Shown here: positions 43,614 to 53,030 of the stretch, piece by piece | How the letters are laid out: each line of letters begins with the position of its first letter | Position numbering within the stretch: the stretch's first letter is position 1 | Assembly (NCBI GenBank): GCA_964384915.1 | Contig: CAYLMA010000009.1 | Span: forward strand, 1 to 64,000 | From: Sulfurimicrobium sp964384915 | Lineage (GTDB): Bacteria; Pseudomonadota; Gammaproteobacteria; Burkholderiales; Sulfuricellaceae | Length of the DNA: 64,000 nucleotides | Direction of reading: 5' to 3' | The notes under the pieces: generated by a model | The model's input: only the letters and a program-made list of their open reading frames with translations | Database searches by the model: none | What the model was told of the DNA's origin: nothing | Made by a program: the position numbers and the translations under genes

Positions 43614-44778
43614 GCGCCTACATTTAACAAATCTGCTGAGCTATGGCCCTGACACCGAACCGGTAAAACTGGGCGCACTAAACGTGCTGATTGGCCCTAA
43701 CGGTTCGGGCAAATCGAATTTCCTGGAAGCACTATCACTATTGCAGGCGGCGCCGGTTGAGGTTACTCGGCCAATTCGTGACGGGGGTGGTATAGGTGAT
43801 TGGCTACACAAGTCAGTAAAACTTCGCCCCTCTACCGTGCCAGCCAAACTTGACGTGATTCTTCGTAATTCTGCAGGCAAGCAGAATTTGCGTTATATGA
43901 TTGAATTCGAGGAGGAAGGGGGCCGTTTTGCAATTCGGGATGAGGTGGTTGAAAACGAATGCCCAGATAAAGGTCACCCCCATCCCTATTTCTATTACCA
44001 GTGGCACGACGGACATCCAATCCTGAATGTAAAAGAATTTGGCGAGCGGAAATTAGCACGGGAGTCCATTCGGCCAGACCAATCTATTCTGGCTCAAAAG
44101 CGGGACGCGGACCTCTATCCTGAAATTACTTACGTTGCCGAGCAGTTCGGACGTATGCGGCTGCACCGGGAATGGACTTTCGGACGTTATGCCACGCCGC
44201 GTTTACCACATAAAGCTGACTTGCCCAACGAGGCATTGGAGCCGGACGCCTCAAACCTTGGCCTCATCCTCAGCCGTTTACGCCGCAACGCCAATGCCCG
44301 CCGAACCTTGGTTGAAGCATTGAAAGTCATTTACGATGGCATTGATGATGTGGACGTGAGCGTTGAAGGAGGGACTGTACAAGTCTTCCTGCTGGAACGT
44401 AACGGACCGATGCCGGCGACCCGGCTTTCTGATGGAACTTTACGCTATCTCGCTTTGCTGACGCTGCTTTGCGACCCGAATCCACCCCCTCTGATATGCA
44501 TTGAAGAGCCTGAACTTGGGCTGCATCCCGATGTATTACCGACGCTGGCACAGTTATTGAGAGATGCATCGGAGCGCACCCAACTGGTGGTGACGACCCA
44601 TTCCCCCATCTTAGTGGATGCCTTGTCCGAAACACCCGAGGCAGTGTTGGTGTGCGAGCGGGACGAGTCGGGCAGTCATCTAACTCGCCTCGACGGGATC
44701 GAACTTAAGCCGTGGCTGGAAAAATACAGATTGGGACAACTCTGGACTCGTGGTGATATTGGGGGGACGCGGTGGTAG
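43603..44778 (+). CDS. OLD/RecF-like AAA ATPase of a two-gene module
   Basis: This 391-residue AAA_21-type SMC-like ATPase has Walker A IGPNGSGKSNFLEAL (29-43), the signature SDGTLRYLALLTLL, Walker B LICIEEPELGLHPD and the H-loop TTHSPILVDAL. It overlaps ribF by 11 bp and the following DUF4276 gene by 7 bp, so the three are translationally coupled. ATPase plus TOPRIM-like partners occur in phage-defence modules. Base composition is lower in G+C than ribF and ileS. Confidence 0.85.
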   Translation: MLIERLHLTNLLSYGPDTEPVKLGALNVLIGPNGSGKSNFLEALSLLQAAPVEVTRPIRDGGGIGDWLHKSVKLRPSTVPAKLDVILRNSAGKQNLRYMIEFEEEGGRFAIRDEVVENECPDKGHPHPYFYYQWHDGHPILNVKEFGERKLARESIRPDQSILAQKRDADLYPEITYVAEQFGRMRLHREWTFGRYATPRLPHKADLPNEALEPDASNLGLILSRLRRNANARRTLVEALKVIYDGIDDVDVSVEGGTVQVFLLERNGPMPATRLSDGTLRYLALLTLLCDPNPPPLICIEEPELGLHPDVLPTLAQLLRDASERTQLVVTTHSPILVDALSETPEAVLVCERDESGSHLTRLDGIELKPWLEKYRLGQLWTRGDIGGTRW

Positions 44779-45407
44779 GCCGGAACAAGAACGATGTGGT
44801 CGTTTACGCTGAGGGCGGAGGTGATAGCGACGAATTAAGATCAGAGTGCCGCCGGGCCTTTGCTGAGTTTTTCGTCAAAACAGAATTGGGAACAACGAGG
44901 CGCCCCAGATTGGTTGCTTGCGGTGGACGCAGCGCGGCATATGATGCTTACAAAACGGCATTATCTCAGGGGAAAAATGCATTGTTGCTTGTGGATAGCG
45001 AAGCACCCATCGATTCGGCCAATCAACGTGATGGTAAATTTAACCCTTGGGCACATTTACTTTCCAGAGACAACTGGACAAAACCCGCCGCTGCATCCGA
45101 TGACGATTGCCATTTGATGGTGCAATGCATGGAAAGTTGGTTCATAGCGGATTGGTCCGCTGCCAAGTCTTTTTTCAAGCAAGGGTTCGATGACAACAGG
45201 AAGCCCGCTGGCGCAATAGAATCGGTTGCCAAACAAGACGTTTATTCGGCTTTGGAGTTGGCGACAAAAGCCTGCAAAACCAAGGCGCCTTATGGGAAAG
45301 GTGCGCATTCCTTCAAATTGCTTGCTTTGCTCAACCCCAATGAAGTGCAAAAGGCCTCACTCTGGGCCAAGAGATTCATTGACGAACTCAAAAAACGAAA
45401 GCTTTGA
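44772..45407 (+). CDS. DUF4276 (TOPRIM-like) protein, partner of the ATPase
   Basis: This 211-residue protein has a TOPRIM-like core: VVVYAEGGGDSDEL (acidic residue after the first strand) and ALLLVDSEAPID (DxS/E). The DUF4276 signature HLMVQCMESWFIADWSAAKSFF and the ending GAHSFKLLALLNPNEVQKASLWAKRFID follow. TOPRIM domains cut or nick nucleic acids. With the ATPase it is likely a conditional nuclease toxin. Confidence 0.85.
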   Translation: MVGRNKNDVVVYAEGGGDSDELRSECRRAFAEFFVKTELGTTRRPRLVACGGRSAAYDAYKTALSQGKNALLLVDSEAPIDSANQRDGKFNPWAHLLSRDNWTKPAAASDDDCHLMVQCMESWFIADWSAAKSFFKQGFDDNRKPAGAIESVAKQDVYSALELATKACKTKAPYGKGAHSFKLLALLNPNEVQKASLWAKRFIDELKKRKL

Positions 45408-45488
45408 GACACTGAAGTCATGTCAAGCAACTCGAAACATACAATATAAAAATACAACCCTGATATTTTAAGAACCCTCCAATAAACT

Positions 45489-48257
45489 ATGGCTGATTAC
45501 AAAGACACGCTCAATCTCCCCGACACCCCCTTCCCGATGCGCGGCGATCTCGCCAAGCGCGAGCCGGCCTGGGTCAGGGAGTGGCAGGAGAAGAAGCTCT
45601 ACCAGCGCATCCGCGCGGCCAGCGCGGGCCGCCCCAAGTTCATCCTGCACGACGGCCCGCCCTATGCCAACGGCGACATCCACATCGGCCACGCGGTCAA
45701 CAAGATCCTCAAGGACATCATCGTGCGCTCCAAGACCCTGGCCGGTTTCGACGCGCCCTACGTGCCGGGCTGGGACTGCCACGGCCTGCCGATCGAATTG
45801 CAGGTGGAAAAGCAGCACGGCAAGAACATCGATCCGGCGAAATTCCGAGAACTGTGCCGCGAATATGCGACAGGCCAGATCGAGCGCCAGAAGGCCGATT
45901 TCATCCGCCTCGGCGTGCTGGGCGAGTGGGATGATCCCTACCGCACCATGGATTTCAAGTTCGAGGCCGACATCATGCGCACCCTGGGGCGCATCCACGC
46001 CAATGGCTACCTCTACCAGGGCCAGAAGCCGGTGCACTGGTGCGTGGATTGCGGTTCAGCCCTGGCCGAGGCCGAGGTGGAGTACGAGGACAAGACCTCG
46101 CCCGCCATCGACGTAGCCTTCGCGGTCAAGGATGTCGCCGCCCTGGCCGGCGCGCTGGGCATGAAAGCGCCTTCCCAGCCTGTTTATGCCGTGATCTGGA
46201 CCACCACGCCGTGGACTCTGCCCGCCAACCAGGCGGTGTCCGTGCATCCGGAATTTATTTACGACCTGATCCAGACGCCCAAGGGCATCCTGATCCTGGC
46301 GCAGGACCTGGCCGAGGCCTGCATCCAGCGCTACGGCTTCGAGACCGTGGAAGTCATCGCCAAGGTCAAGGGCGGCGCGCTGGAGCATTTGCAATTGCAG
46401 CACCCGTTCTACGAGCGTGTGGTGCCCGTCATCTGCGGCGAACATGTCACACTGGACGCCGGCACCGGCTTGGTGCATACCGCGCCGGCGCACGGCCAGG
46501 ACGACTACGTGATCGGCAGCAAGTACAAGCTGGCGGTGGACTGCCCGGTGGGCGACGACGGCAGGTTCTTCGAGCGCACCCCGCTGGTGGGCGGACAGTC
46601 GATCTGGGCCGCCAACAAGACCGTGCTGGAAATCCTCAACACCAACGGCCTGCTGCTCAAGGACGAGAAGCTGCTGCACAGCTATCCCCACTGCTGGCGC
46701 CACAAGACGCCGATCATTTTCCGCGCCACGCACCAGTGGTTCATCGGCATGGAGGCCAGCGGTTCTCACAGCAGCCTGCGCGAAGCCGCGCTGAAAGCGG
46801 TCGAAAACACCGCGTTCTTCCCCTCCTGGGGGCGCGCCCGGCTGGAGGCCATGATCAAGAACCGCCCCGACTGGTGCGTCTCGCGCCAGCGCAACTGGGG
46901 CGTGCCGATGCCGCTGTTCGTGCACAAGGAAACGGGTTCACTGCACCCGCGCACCCAGGAACTGCTGGAGCAGGTGGCGCAGCGCGTCGAGCGGCAGGGC
47001 ATCGAAGCCTGGTTCAGCCTCGACGCCGCCGAGCTGCTGGGCAGTGACGCCGCCAGCTACAAGAAGGTGAGCGACACGCTTGACGTGTGGTTCGATTCCG
47101 GCTCCAGCCATGCCTGCGTGCTGAAGCAGCGCGATTACCTGGCCCACCCCGCCGACCTCTATCTGGAAGGCTCGGACCAGCACCGCGGCTGGTTCCAGTC
47201 GAGTCTGCTGACCGGCTGCGCGACCGACGGCCATGCGCCCTACAAGGCGCTCTTGACCCACGGCTTCGTGGTCGATGCCAAGGGCCACAAGATGAGCAAG
47301 TCCAAGGGCAACGTGGTCGCCCCACAGAAGGTGATGGACACGCTGGGCGCCGACATCCTGCGCCTGTGGGTGGCTTCCACCGACTACTCCGGCGAGTTGA
47401 CCATCTCCGACGAAATCCTGAAGCGCGTTACCGAAAGCTACCGCCGCATCCGCAACACCCTGCGCTTCCTGCTCGCCAACCTGGCCGACTTCGACCCGGC
47501 AGAGCACGCGCTGCCGGTGGAACAATGGCTCGAGATAGACCGCTACGCGCTGGCGCTGGCCGCCGGATTCCAGGAAGAAATCGCCGCCGACTATGGGCGC
47601 TACGAATTCCACCTGGTGGCGCAGAAGCTCACGTCCTTCTGCTCAGAAGACCTGGGCGGATTCTATCTCGACATTCTCAAGGACCGTCTCTACACGGCGG
47701 GCATGGACTCGAAGGCGCGCCGCGCGGCGCAGAACGCGCTCCACCACCTGACCCATTCGCTGCTCCGGCTGATGGCGCCGATCCTCAGCTTCACCAGCGA
47801 GGAAGCATGGAAGGCGCTGACCGGCAACTCGGAGGACAGCATTTTCCTGCACACCTGGCATGTGTTTCCGCTGCAGAACGACAGCGCCGCCCTGCTCGCC
47901 AAATGGTCACAGATCCGCGAACTCCGCGCCCGCGTCGTCAAGGAACTGGAAACCGTGCGCGTTTCCGGTGCCATCGGCTCCTCGCTGCAAGCGGAGGTCG
48001 AAATCCAGGCGGGCGGCGAGCTGTTCGAGCTGCTGCAAGCCCTGGGTGACGATCTGCGCTTCGTGCTGATCACCTCGCAGGCCAAGGTCATGGAAGGCGC
48101 GGAAGAAAAGATCACGGTCAGCGCCAGCGCCCACCAGAAGTGCGAACGCTGCTGGCACTACCGCGCCGAAGTCGGAACGCACGCCGAACACCCAGGCCTG
48201 TGCGGGCGCTGCGTTTCCAACCTGTTCGGCGCCGGGGAGGCGCGCTCCCATGCGTGA
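45489..48257 (+). CDS. ileS: Isoleucyl-tRNA synthetase
   Basis: This 922-residue enzyme has the HIGH motif in DGPPYANGDIHIGHAVNKIL, KMSKS in GHKMSKSKGNVVAP, the editing domain between them and a C-terminal zinc site (CERCWHYRAEVG...CGRCVSNLFG). The length is typical of the bacterial class. It overlaps lspA by 8 bp. Confidence 0.99.
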   Translation: MADYKDTLNLPDTPFPMRGDLAKREPAWVREWQEKKLYQRIRAASAGRPKFILHDGPPYANGDIHIGHAVNKILKDIIVRSKTLAGFDAPYVPGWDCHGLPIELQVEKQHGKNIDPAKFRELCREYATGQIERQKADFIRLGVLGEWDDPYRTMDFKFEADIMRTLGRIHANGYLYQGQKPVHWCVDCGSALAEAEVEYEDKTSPAIDVAFAVKDVAALAGALGMKAPSQPVYAVIWTTTPWTLPANQAVSVHPEFIYDLIQTPKGILILAQDLAEACIQRYGFETVEVIAKVKGGALEHLQLQHPFYERVVPVICGEHVTLDAGTGLVHTAPAHGQDDYVIGSKYKLAVDCPVGDDGRFFERTPLVGGQSIWAANKTVLEILNTNGLLLKDEKLLHSYPHCWRHKTPIIFRATHQWFIGMEASGSHSSLREAALKAVENTAFFPSWGRARLEAMIKNRPDWCVSRQRNWGVPMPLFVHKETGSLHPRTQELLEQVAQRVERQGIEAWFSLDAAELLGSDAASYKKVSDTLDVWFDSGSSHACVLKQRDYLAHPADLYLEGSDQHRGWFQSSLLTGCATDGHAPYKALLTHGFVVDAKGHKMSKSKGNVVAPQKVMDTLGADILRLWVASTDYSGELTISDEILKRVTESYRRIRNTLRFLLANLADFDPAEHALPVEQWLEIDRYALALAAGFQEEIAADYGRYEFHLVAQKLTSFCSEDLGGFYLDILKDRLYTAGMDSKARRAAQNALHHLTHSLLRLMAPILSFTSEEAWKALTGNSEDSIFLHTWHVFPLQNDSAALLAKWSQIRELRARVVKELETVRVSGAIGSSLQAEVEIQAGGELFELLQALGDDLRFVLITSQAKVMEGAEEKITVSASAHQKCERCWHYRAEVGTHAEHPGLCGRCVSNLFGAGEARSHA

Positions 48258-48726
48258 CTGGCGCCTGTGGCTGCTGTATAGCGCGGCGGTCATCGCGCTC
48301 GACCAGTTGACCAAGCACTGGGTGGTGCAGGCCTTCAGCTACGGCGACAGCCTCTCCCTCACCTCCTTTTTCAACCTGGTGAGGGCGCATAACAGCGGCG
48401 CGGCGTTCAGTTTTCTCGCCGATGCCGGCGGCTGGCAGCGGGTGTTTTTCATCGCCGTGGCCAGCATTGCTTCGGCGGTCATCTTCTACCTGCTCAGGAA
48501 ACACCACCGGGAGACCCTGTTCAGCCTGGCGCTCAGCCTGGTGCTGGGCGGCGCGCTGGGCAACCTGATCGACCGCATCCGCTGGGGCTACGTGGTGGAT
48601 TTCCTGGATTTCTTTTATGGCAGCTACCACTGGCCGGCCTTCAACGTGGCGGACATGGCGATTAGCGGCGGCGTGATGCTGCTGATCCTGGACAGCCTGC
48701 GCAAGCCCGGAGGCAAGCAAGCATGA
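48250..48726 (+). CDS. lspA: Lipoprotein signal peptidase
   Basis: This 158-residue membrane protease has four hydrophobic helices, the NSGAAFSFLADA loop and the catalytic aspartates in LIDRIRWGYVVDFLDFF. It cleaves prolipoproteins such as Pal in this window. The conserved ileS-lspA-fkpB order is kept. Confidence 0.98.
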   Translation: MRDWRLWLLYSAAVIALDQLTKHWVVQAFSYGDSLSLTSFFNLVRAHNSGAAFSFLADAGGWQRVFFIAVASIASAVIFYLLRKHHRETLFSLALSLVLGGALGNLIDRIRWGYVVDFLDFFYGSYHWPAFNVADMAISGGVMLLILDSLRKPGGKQA

Positions 48727-49163
48727 CCCGCACCGCGCTCTGGGGCGACAAGATCGCCCTGCATTACCGCCTCTTCTCCGATGAAGGCGCCGAGGCCATC
48801 AACACCTTCGACGACGAGGAGGCGGTCATCCTGACGCTGGGCAGCGGCGAGATCGAGCCCAACATGGAATCCTGCCTGATCGATCTTGAAGTCGGCAGGC
48901 GCTACACCTTCAAGCTGGAAGCGGAACAGGCTTTCGGCCCGCATTACCCGGAACAGGTCATGGAACTGCCGCTGGACGCCTTCCCCGATGAGGAATTCGA
49001 AGTCGGCAGCCTGATCGAATTCACCCTGCCCGAGGGCGACACCCTGCCCGGCCAGATCATCGGCAAGACCGCGACCCATGCCACGGTGGACTTCAACCAT
49101 CCCTTAAGCGGCTGCACGGTCAATTTCGAAGTCAAGATCATCGAGATTCTGGAATCATCTTAA
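48723..49163 (+). CDS. fkpB: FKBP-type peptidyl-prolyl isomerase
   Basis: This 146-residue SlpA/FkpB-type protein has LHYRLFSDEGAEAINTF, the insert-in-flap domain, and TLPGQIIGKTATHATVDFNHPLSG. It overlaps lspA by 4 bp. Confidence 0.93.
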   Translation: MTRTALWGDKIALHYRLFSDEGAEAINTFDDEEAVILTLGSGEIEPNMESCLIDLEVGRRYTFKLEAEQAFGPHYPEQVMELPLDAFPDEEFEVGSLIEFTLPEGDTLPGQIIGKTATHATVDFNHPLSGCTVNFEVKIIEILESS

Positions 49164-49172
49164 AAACGGCTT

Positions 49173-49310
49173 TTCACCGCAAAGGACGCTAAGGATCGCA
49201 AAGTAAAAAAAGCAGCACCCTCCATGCGAAACTATGGGTGAGGAATAAGACAAAACACCCAACCGCCTGAAAAGAAACCTTCGCGTTCCATTGCGCCCTT
49301 TGCGGTTCAA
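49173..49310. repeat. Facing CACCGCAAAGGACGC repeats before ispH
   Basis: CACCGCAAAGGACGCTAAGG at 49176-49195 faces GCGCCCTTTGCGGTT at 49293-49307. Same family as 17771-17890. Confidence 0.6.
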
Positions 49311-49331
49311 CTGCTTTATCAAGGAATCATA

Positions 49332-50258
49332 ATGGAAATCCTGCTCGCCAACCCCCGCGGCTTCTGCGCCGGCGTGGACCGCGCCATCGCCATCGTCGAA
49401 CGCGCGCTGGAACGTTTCGGTGCGCCCATTTACGTGCGCCACGAAGTCGTGCACAACAAGTTCGTGGTGGACAATCTTCGCGCCAAGGGTGCCATTTTCA
49501 TCGAAAACCTGGATGAAGTACCGCCCGGCAGCACCCTGATTTTCAGCGCCCACGGCGTTCCCCAGTCGGTGCGCAGGGAAGCCGAGGCACGCGGCCTGCA
49601 GGTATTCGACGCCACCTGCCCCCTGGTCACCAAGGTGCACGTTGAAGTCGGCAAGATGCGGCGGCATGACAAGGAAATCGTCATGATCGGCCACAAGGGC
49701 CATCCCGAAGTGGAAGGCACCATGGGCCAGGCGGAAGGCGGCATGTACCTGGTGGAAACACCGGAGGATGTGGCTTCGTTGAAGGTGAAAGATGAGAACA
49801 ACCTGTCCTACGTGACCCAGACCACGCTTTCGGTGGACGACGCCAGCGCCATCATCGCCGCCCTGAAGCAGCGCTTCCCCGCCATCACCGGCCCGAAGAA
49901 GGACGATATCTGCTATGCCACGCAGAATCGCCAGGATGCGGTGAAAAGGCTGGCGGAGAAATGCGATGTGGTGATCGTGGTTGGCTCGCCCAACAGTTCA
50001 AACTCCAACCGACTGCGCGAGGTGGCGCAGAATCACGGCGCCGCGGCCTACATGGTGGACAATGCCGGCCAGTTGCAAGCGGAATGGCTGCAGGGGAAAA
50101 ATAGGCCTGGCGTAACGGCCGGCGCTTCCGCGCCGGAAGTCCTGGTGCGGGAAGTGATTGCGCGGCTGGAAGAACTGGGTGGCGGGAAAGCAGTGGAGCT
50201 GGAGGGGAAGCCGGAAAATGTGTCGTTCCCGCTTCCCAAGGCACTACAGGAAGGTTAG
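49332..50258 (+). CDS. ispH: 4-hydroxy-3-methylbut-2-enyl diphosphate reductase
   Basis: This 308-residue 4Fe-4S enzyme completes the MEP isoprenoid pathway. The three ligand cysteines are in RGFCAGVDRAI, DATCPLVTKVH and VVGSPNSS-proximal ICYATQNRQ, and HPEVEGTMGQ and NSSNSNRL are present. It is the last gene of the ileS cluster. Confidence 0.98.
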   Translation: MEILLANPRGFCAGVDRAIAIVERALERFGAPIYVRHEVVHNKFVVDNLRAKGAIFIENLDEVPPGSTLIFSAHGVPQSVRREAEARGLQVFDATCPLVTKVHVEVGKMRRHDKEIVMIGHKGHPEVEGTMGQAEGGMYLVETPEDVASLKVKDENNLSYVTQTTLSVDDASAIIAALKQRFPAITGPKKDDICYATQNRQDAVKRLAEKCDVVIVVGSPNSSNSNRLREVAQNHGAAAYMVDNAGQLQAEWLQGKNRPGVTAGASAPEVLVREVIARLEELGGGKAVELEGKPENVSFPLPKALQEG

Positions 50259-50282
50259 CGGTCACATGAACGAAACCTTCAA

Positions 50283-50355
50283 CCCCCCTCAATCCCCCCT
50301 TGTCAGGGGGGAAGCAGCCCTCCTCCCCTGACAAGGGGAGGCCGGGAGGGGTTAA
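50283..50355. repeat. CCTCCCC-type intergenic hairpin after ispH
   Basis: CCCCCCTTGTCAGGGGGG and CCTCCCCTGACAAGGGGAGG form nested inverted repeats between two convergent genes; may also act as a terminator. Confidence 0.65.
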
Positions 50356-50372
50356 AAACGAGGGGGCGCGTG

Positions 50373-51557
50373 CTACGTCTCCCGCATCATCTTCCAGTAC
50401 TGGTACTTCATGGTTCCGGCGCTGCCGGCCACGATGGCGGCAAAGGTGATGAAGGAGCCGATCGCCAGCGTGGAAACTCCGGTCACCGCCTGCCCGATGG
50501 TGCAGCCCATGGCCAGCACGCCGCCGAATCCCATCAGCACTGCACCGATGAAGTGGTTGAAAAAATCCTGGAAGGAGGCAAACCACTCGATGCGGAAACT
50601 GCGGCTCACCACGGCCCACAGCATGGAGCCGAGGATCACACCCGCCACGGCCATGAGGCCGAAGGTCATGGCCGTGGCCTTGAAACCGCTCAGCGCGTAG
50701 GCGAAAGTCTGCCCCATGGGATTGATGAAAGTGAAGGACTGCGGCGACAGCGGACGGCTGTCTGCCGGCTTGACGTCTCCCGCGGCGGCGAACATGTCCC
50801 ACTGCTCGGCCACGAAATTCTGCAGGGAGTAGTTCTGCCCGTCTGCGCTCACCATCACATTGCTGGTGACATACCAGGCGGCGAGTACGGCAAGGCCGAC
50901 CACCAGGCCGCCGAGAATGTTGTCCAGGCTGGCGCGGAAGTCTTCCGACTTGAACGCGAAGGCAATCAGGGCCACGGCCAGGATGCCGCCGATCAGCAGC
51001 CGCGTGGAAACCGCCTTTTCCGGGCCTGCCAGCAGGGAACCCAGATCCTGCTTGGTCTGCAGGGTCACGGCCAGGGGGCGCAGCCAGTCATAGAACAGCA
51101 CCGTGAACAGGGTCTTGTCGGAATCGGGGAAGGGGTTGGTCATGAAGTAGGCGATCACCGCGATGATGGAGAAAACCATGATGGATTTCAGGTTGCCGCC
51201 GCCGATGCGGATCAGCGCCTTGTTGCCGCAGCCGGAAGCCAGGGTCATGCCGACGCCGAACAACAGGCCGCCCAGCAGGTTTTCCGCCCACACCAGCTGA
51301 TTCGCCCGGTACGGGGGGAATGCAGCGTCCGCATTGACCATCCCGTTGGCTTCCAGCACCACCACGCCCAGCATCGCCACCGCGATGGCGAACAGCCAGG
51401 CGCGCAAACGGCCGGTGTCGCCCATGTTGACCCAGTCGGAAATCGCCCCCATGGTGCAGAAGTTGGTCTTGTTGACCAAGGCGCCCATGACCAGGGCAAT
51501 CCCGAAAGTCGCCCAGAGAAAAAACGACTGGGCGGGTGCGAAACTCTCGTAAATCAT
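50373..51557 (-). CDS. YeeE/YedE (TsuA-type) sulfur transport protein
   Basis: This 394-residue protein has about nine to eleven membrane helices and two YeeE/YedE motifs with conserved cysteines: TNFCTMGAISDW and TLASGCGNKAL in the first half, GCTIGQAVTG in the second. Family members import thiosulfate or sulfur-containing compounds. In this organism it may feed sulfur metabolism. A symmetric repeat lies upstream at 51671-51690. Confidence 0.9.
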   Translation of the reverse strand: MIYESFAPAQSFFLWATFGIALVMGALVNKTNFCTMGAISDWVNMGDTGRLRAWLFAIAVAMLGVVVLEANGMVNADAAFPPYRANQLVWAENLLGGLLFGVGMTLASGCGNKALIRIGGGNLKSIMVFSIIAVIAYFMTNPFPDSDKTLFTVLFYDWLRPLAVTLQTKQDLGSLLAGPEKAVSTRLLIGGILAVALIAFAFKSEDFRASLDNILGGLVVGLAVLAAWYVTSNVMVSADGQNYSLQNFVAEQWDMFAAAGDVKPADSRPLSPQSFTFINPMGQTFAYALSGFKATAMTFGLMAVAGVILGSMLWAVVSRSFRIEWFASFQDFFNHFIGAVLMGFGGVLAMGCTIGQAVTGVSTLAIGSFITFAAIVAGSAGTMKYQYWKMMRET

Positions 51558-51670
51558 TCTTTATCCCCTCTCCGATGCCGGAACCCAAGTTCCAAACTAA
51601 GCCCAGATTGTAATCGAATTGCCGCGAAGAACAATCCGGATTTTGATAAAAAATGTAATTTAATTCGATA

Positions 51671-51690
51671 CTTAGTACTTTAATACTAAG
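51671..51690. promoter_or_regulatory. CTTAGTA / TACTAAG inverted repeat
   Basis: A perfect 7-bp inverted repeat with a 6-bp spacer, 114 bp before the YeeE start and 10 bp past the queC stop. It may be an operator for the transporter (for example an ArsR-type sulfur regulator) or part of a queC terminator. Confidence 0.4.
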
Positions 51691-51699
51691 CAGGAGAGG

Positions 51700-52368
51700 T
51701 CAAAGGTAGGGGGTGGGATCAGGCACGCCGGCCTGTTCGAAGCCTGCCCTGCGCAGGCGGCAGGAATCGCACCGGCCGCAGGCGCGGCCCTTTTCGTCGG
51801 CCTGATAGCAGGAAACCGTCAACGCATAGTCCACGCCGAGGGCACTTCCCTGGCGAATGATCCCGGCCTTGGTGAGGGCTATCAGGGGCGCGTGAATGGT
51901 GGTGGGCTGGCCCTCGATGGCGGCGCGGGTGGCCAGATTGGCCATGTCCTGGAAGGCGCGGATATATTCAGGACGGCAGTCCGGGTAGCCTGAATAGTCC
52001 ACCGCGTTGGCGCCGATGAAAATATCCCGCGCCTCCAGCACTTCCGCCCAGGCCAGCGCCAGCGAAAGCATGATGGTGTTGCGCGCCGGCACGTAGGTAA
52101 TGGGGATACCCTCGGTTGACTCATCGGGCACGTCAATCGACGCATCCGTCAGAGCCGAACCGCCGAACAGCGTGAGGTCGAGCTTGAGCGTGCGCTGCGC
52201 GGCGGCACCCAGGCTCCTGGCCACCCGTTCCGCCGCGAGGAGTTCGGAGCGATGGCGCTGGCCATAATCGAGGCTCAGGCAATAGCACTCGAAACCCTGG
52301 CTGCGCGCCATGGCCAGCGTGGTCGCCGAATCCAGCCCGCCGGAAAGCAGCACCACGGCTTTTTTCAT
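51700..52368 (-). CDS. queC: 7-cyano-7-deazaguanine synthase
   Basis: QueC makes preQ0 from carboxy-deazaguanine for queuosine. The 222-residue enzyme has the PP-loop VLLSGGLDSAT, and zinc ligands in CYQADEKGRACGRCDSC. The ATG at 52368 overlaps the queE stop. Confidence 0.95.
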   Translation of the reverse strand: MKKAVVLLSGGLDSATTLAMARSQGFECYCLSLDYGQRHRSELLAAERVARSLGAAAQRTLKLDLTLFGGSALTDASIDVPDESTEGIPITYVPARNTIMLSLALAWAEVLEARDIFIGANAVDYSGYPDCRPEYIRAFQDMANLATRAAIEGQPTTIHAPLIALTKAGIIRQGSALGVDYALTVSCYQADEKGRACGRCDSCRLRRAGFEQAGVPDPTPYL

Positions 52369-53000
52369 CGCCCCCGGTCCTCGCGCCACAGCAGCTTGTG
52401 CAGCTGGAGCTGGAAGCGCACGTCGAGCCGGTCGCGCAGGATCCAGTCAGCCAGCTGGGACGGGTCAAGCTTCCCTGCCACAGGGGAGAACAGCACCGTG
52501 CATCTGGCGCCGAGCTGATGTTCCTGCACCTGCTGGCGCGCCCACTTGTAATCCGCCTCGTCGCAGATCACTAACTTGAGCTCGTCATGCGGGGTCAACA
52601 AGGCCAGGTTGGCCCAGCGGTTCTTTCCCATTTCGCCCGAGCCCGGCGTCTTGATGTCCACGATGCGCGAGACGCGCGGGTCCACCCTGGAAATGTCCAG
52701 CGCGCCGCTGGTTTCAAGCGAAACCGAATAGCCCGCATCGCACAAGGCAGAAAGCAATGCCGGGCATTCCTTCTGCGCCAAGGGTTCACCGCCGGTCACG
52801 GTGACATAGCGCGGCGCGTAGGCCGCCACCTGCTCGAGGATGGCGGGGATATCCATGGCCACGCCTTCATTGAAGGCATAGGCCGTGTCGCAATAGCCGC
52901 AGCGCAGGGGGCAGCCGGTCAGGCGCACGAACACCGTGGGCAAACCGGTACGGCTGGTTTCCCCCTGCAGGGAATAGAAAATCTCGTTGATGCGTAGCAT
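52365..53000 (-). CDS. queE: 7-carboxy-7-deazaguanine synthase
   Basis: This 211-residue radical-SAM enzyme has C-x3-C-x2-C in GCPLRCGYCDTAY and VTGGEPLAQ. It forms the deazaguanine ring before QueC. It follows cpoB after 30 bp. Confidence 0.95.
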   Translation of the reverse strand: MLRINEIFYSLQGETSRTGLPTVFVRLTGCPLRCGYCDTAYAFNEGVAMDIPAILEQVAAYAPRYVTVTGGEPLAQKECPALLSALCDAGYSVSLETSGALDISRVDPRVSRIVDIKTPGSGEMGKNRWANLALLTPHDELKLVICDEADYKWARQQVQEHQLGARCTVLFSPVAGKLDPSQLADWILRDRLDVRFQLQLHKLLWREDRGR

Positions 53001-53030
53001 GGAGGCTGCTTTTGGCTCTTTAACGAGATC

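Noticed and set aside
50370..51683. 437-codon plus-strand frame opposite the YeeE gene
   Set aside because: Antisense shadow; the minus strand encodes a clear membrane protein.
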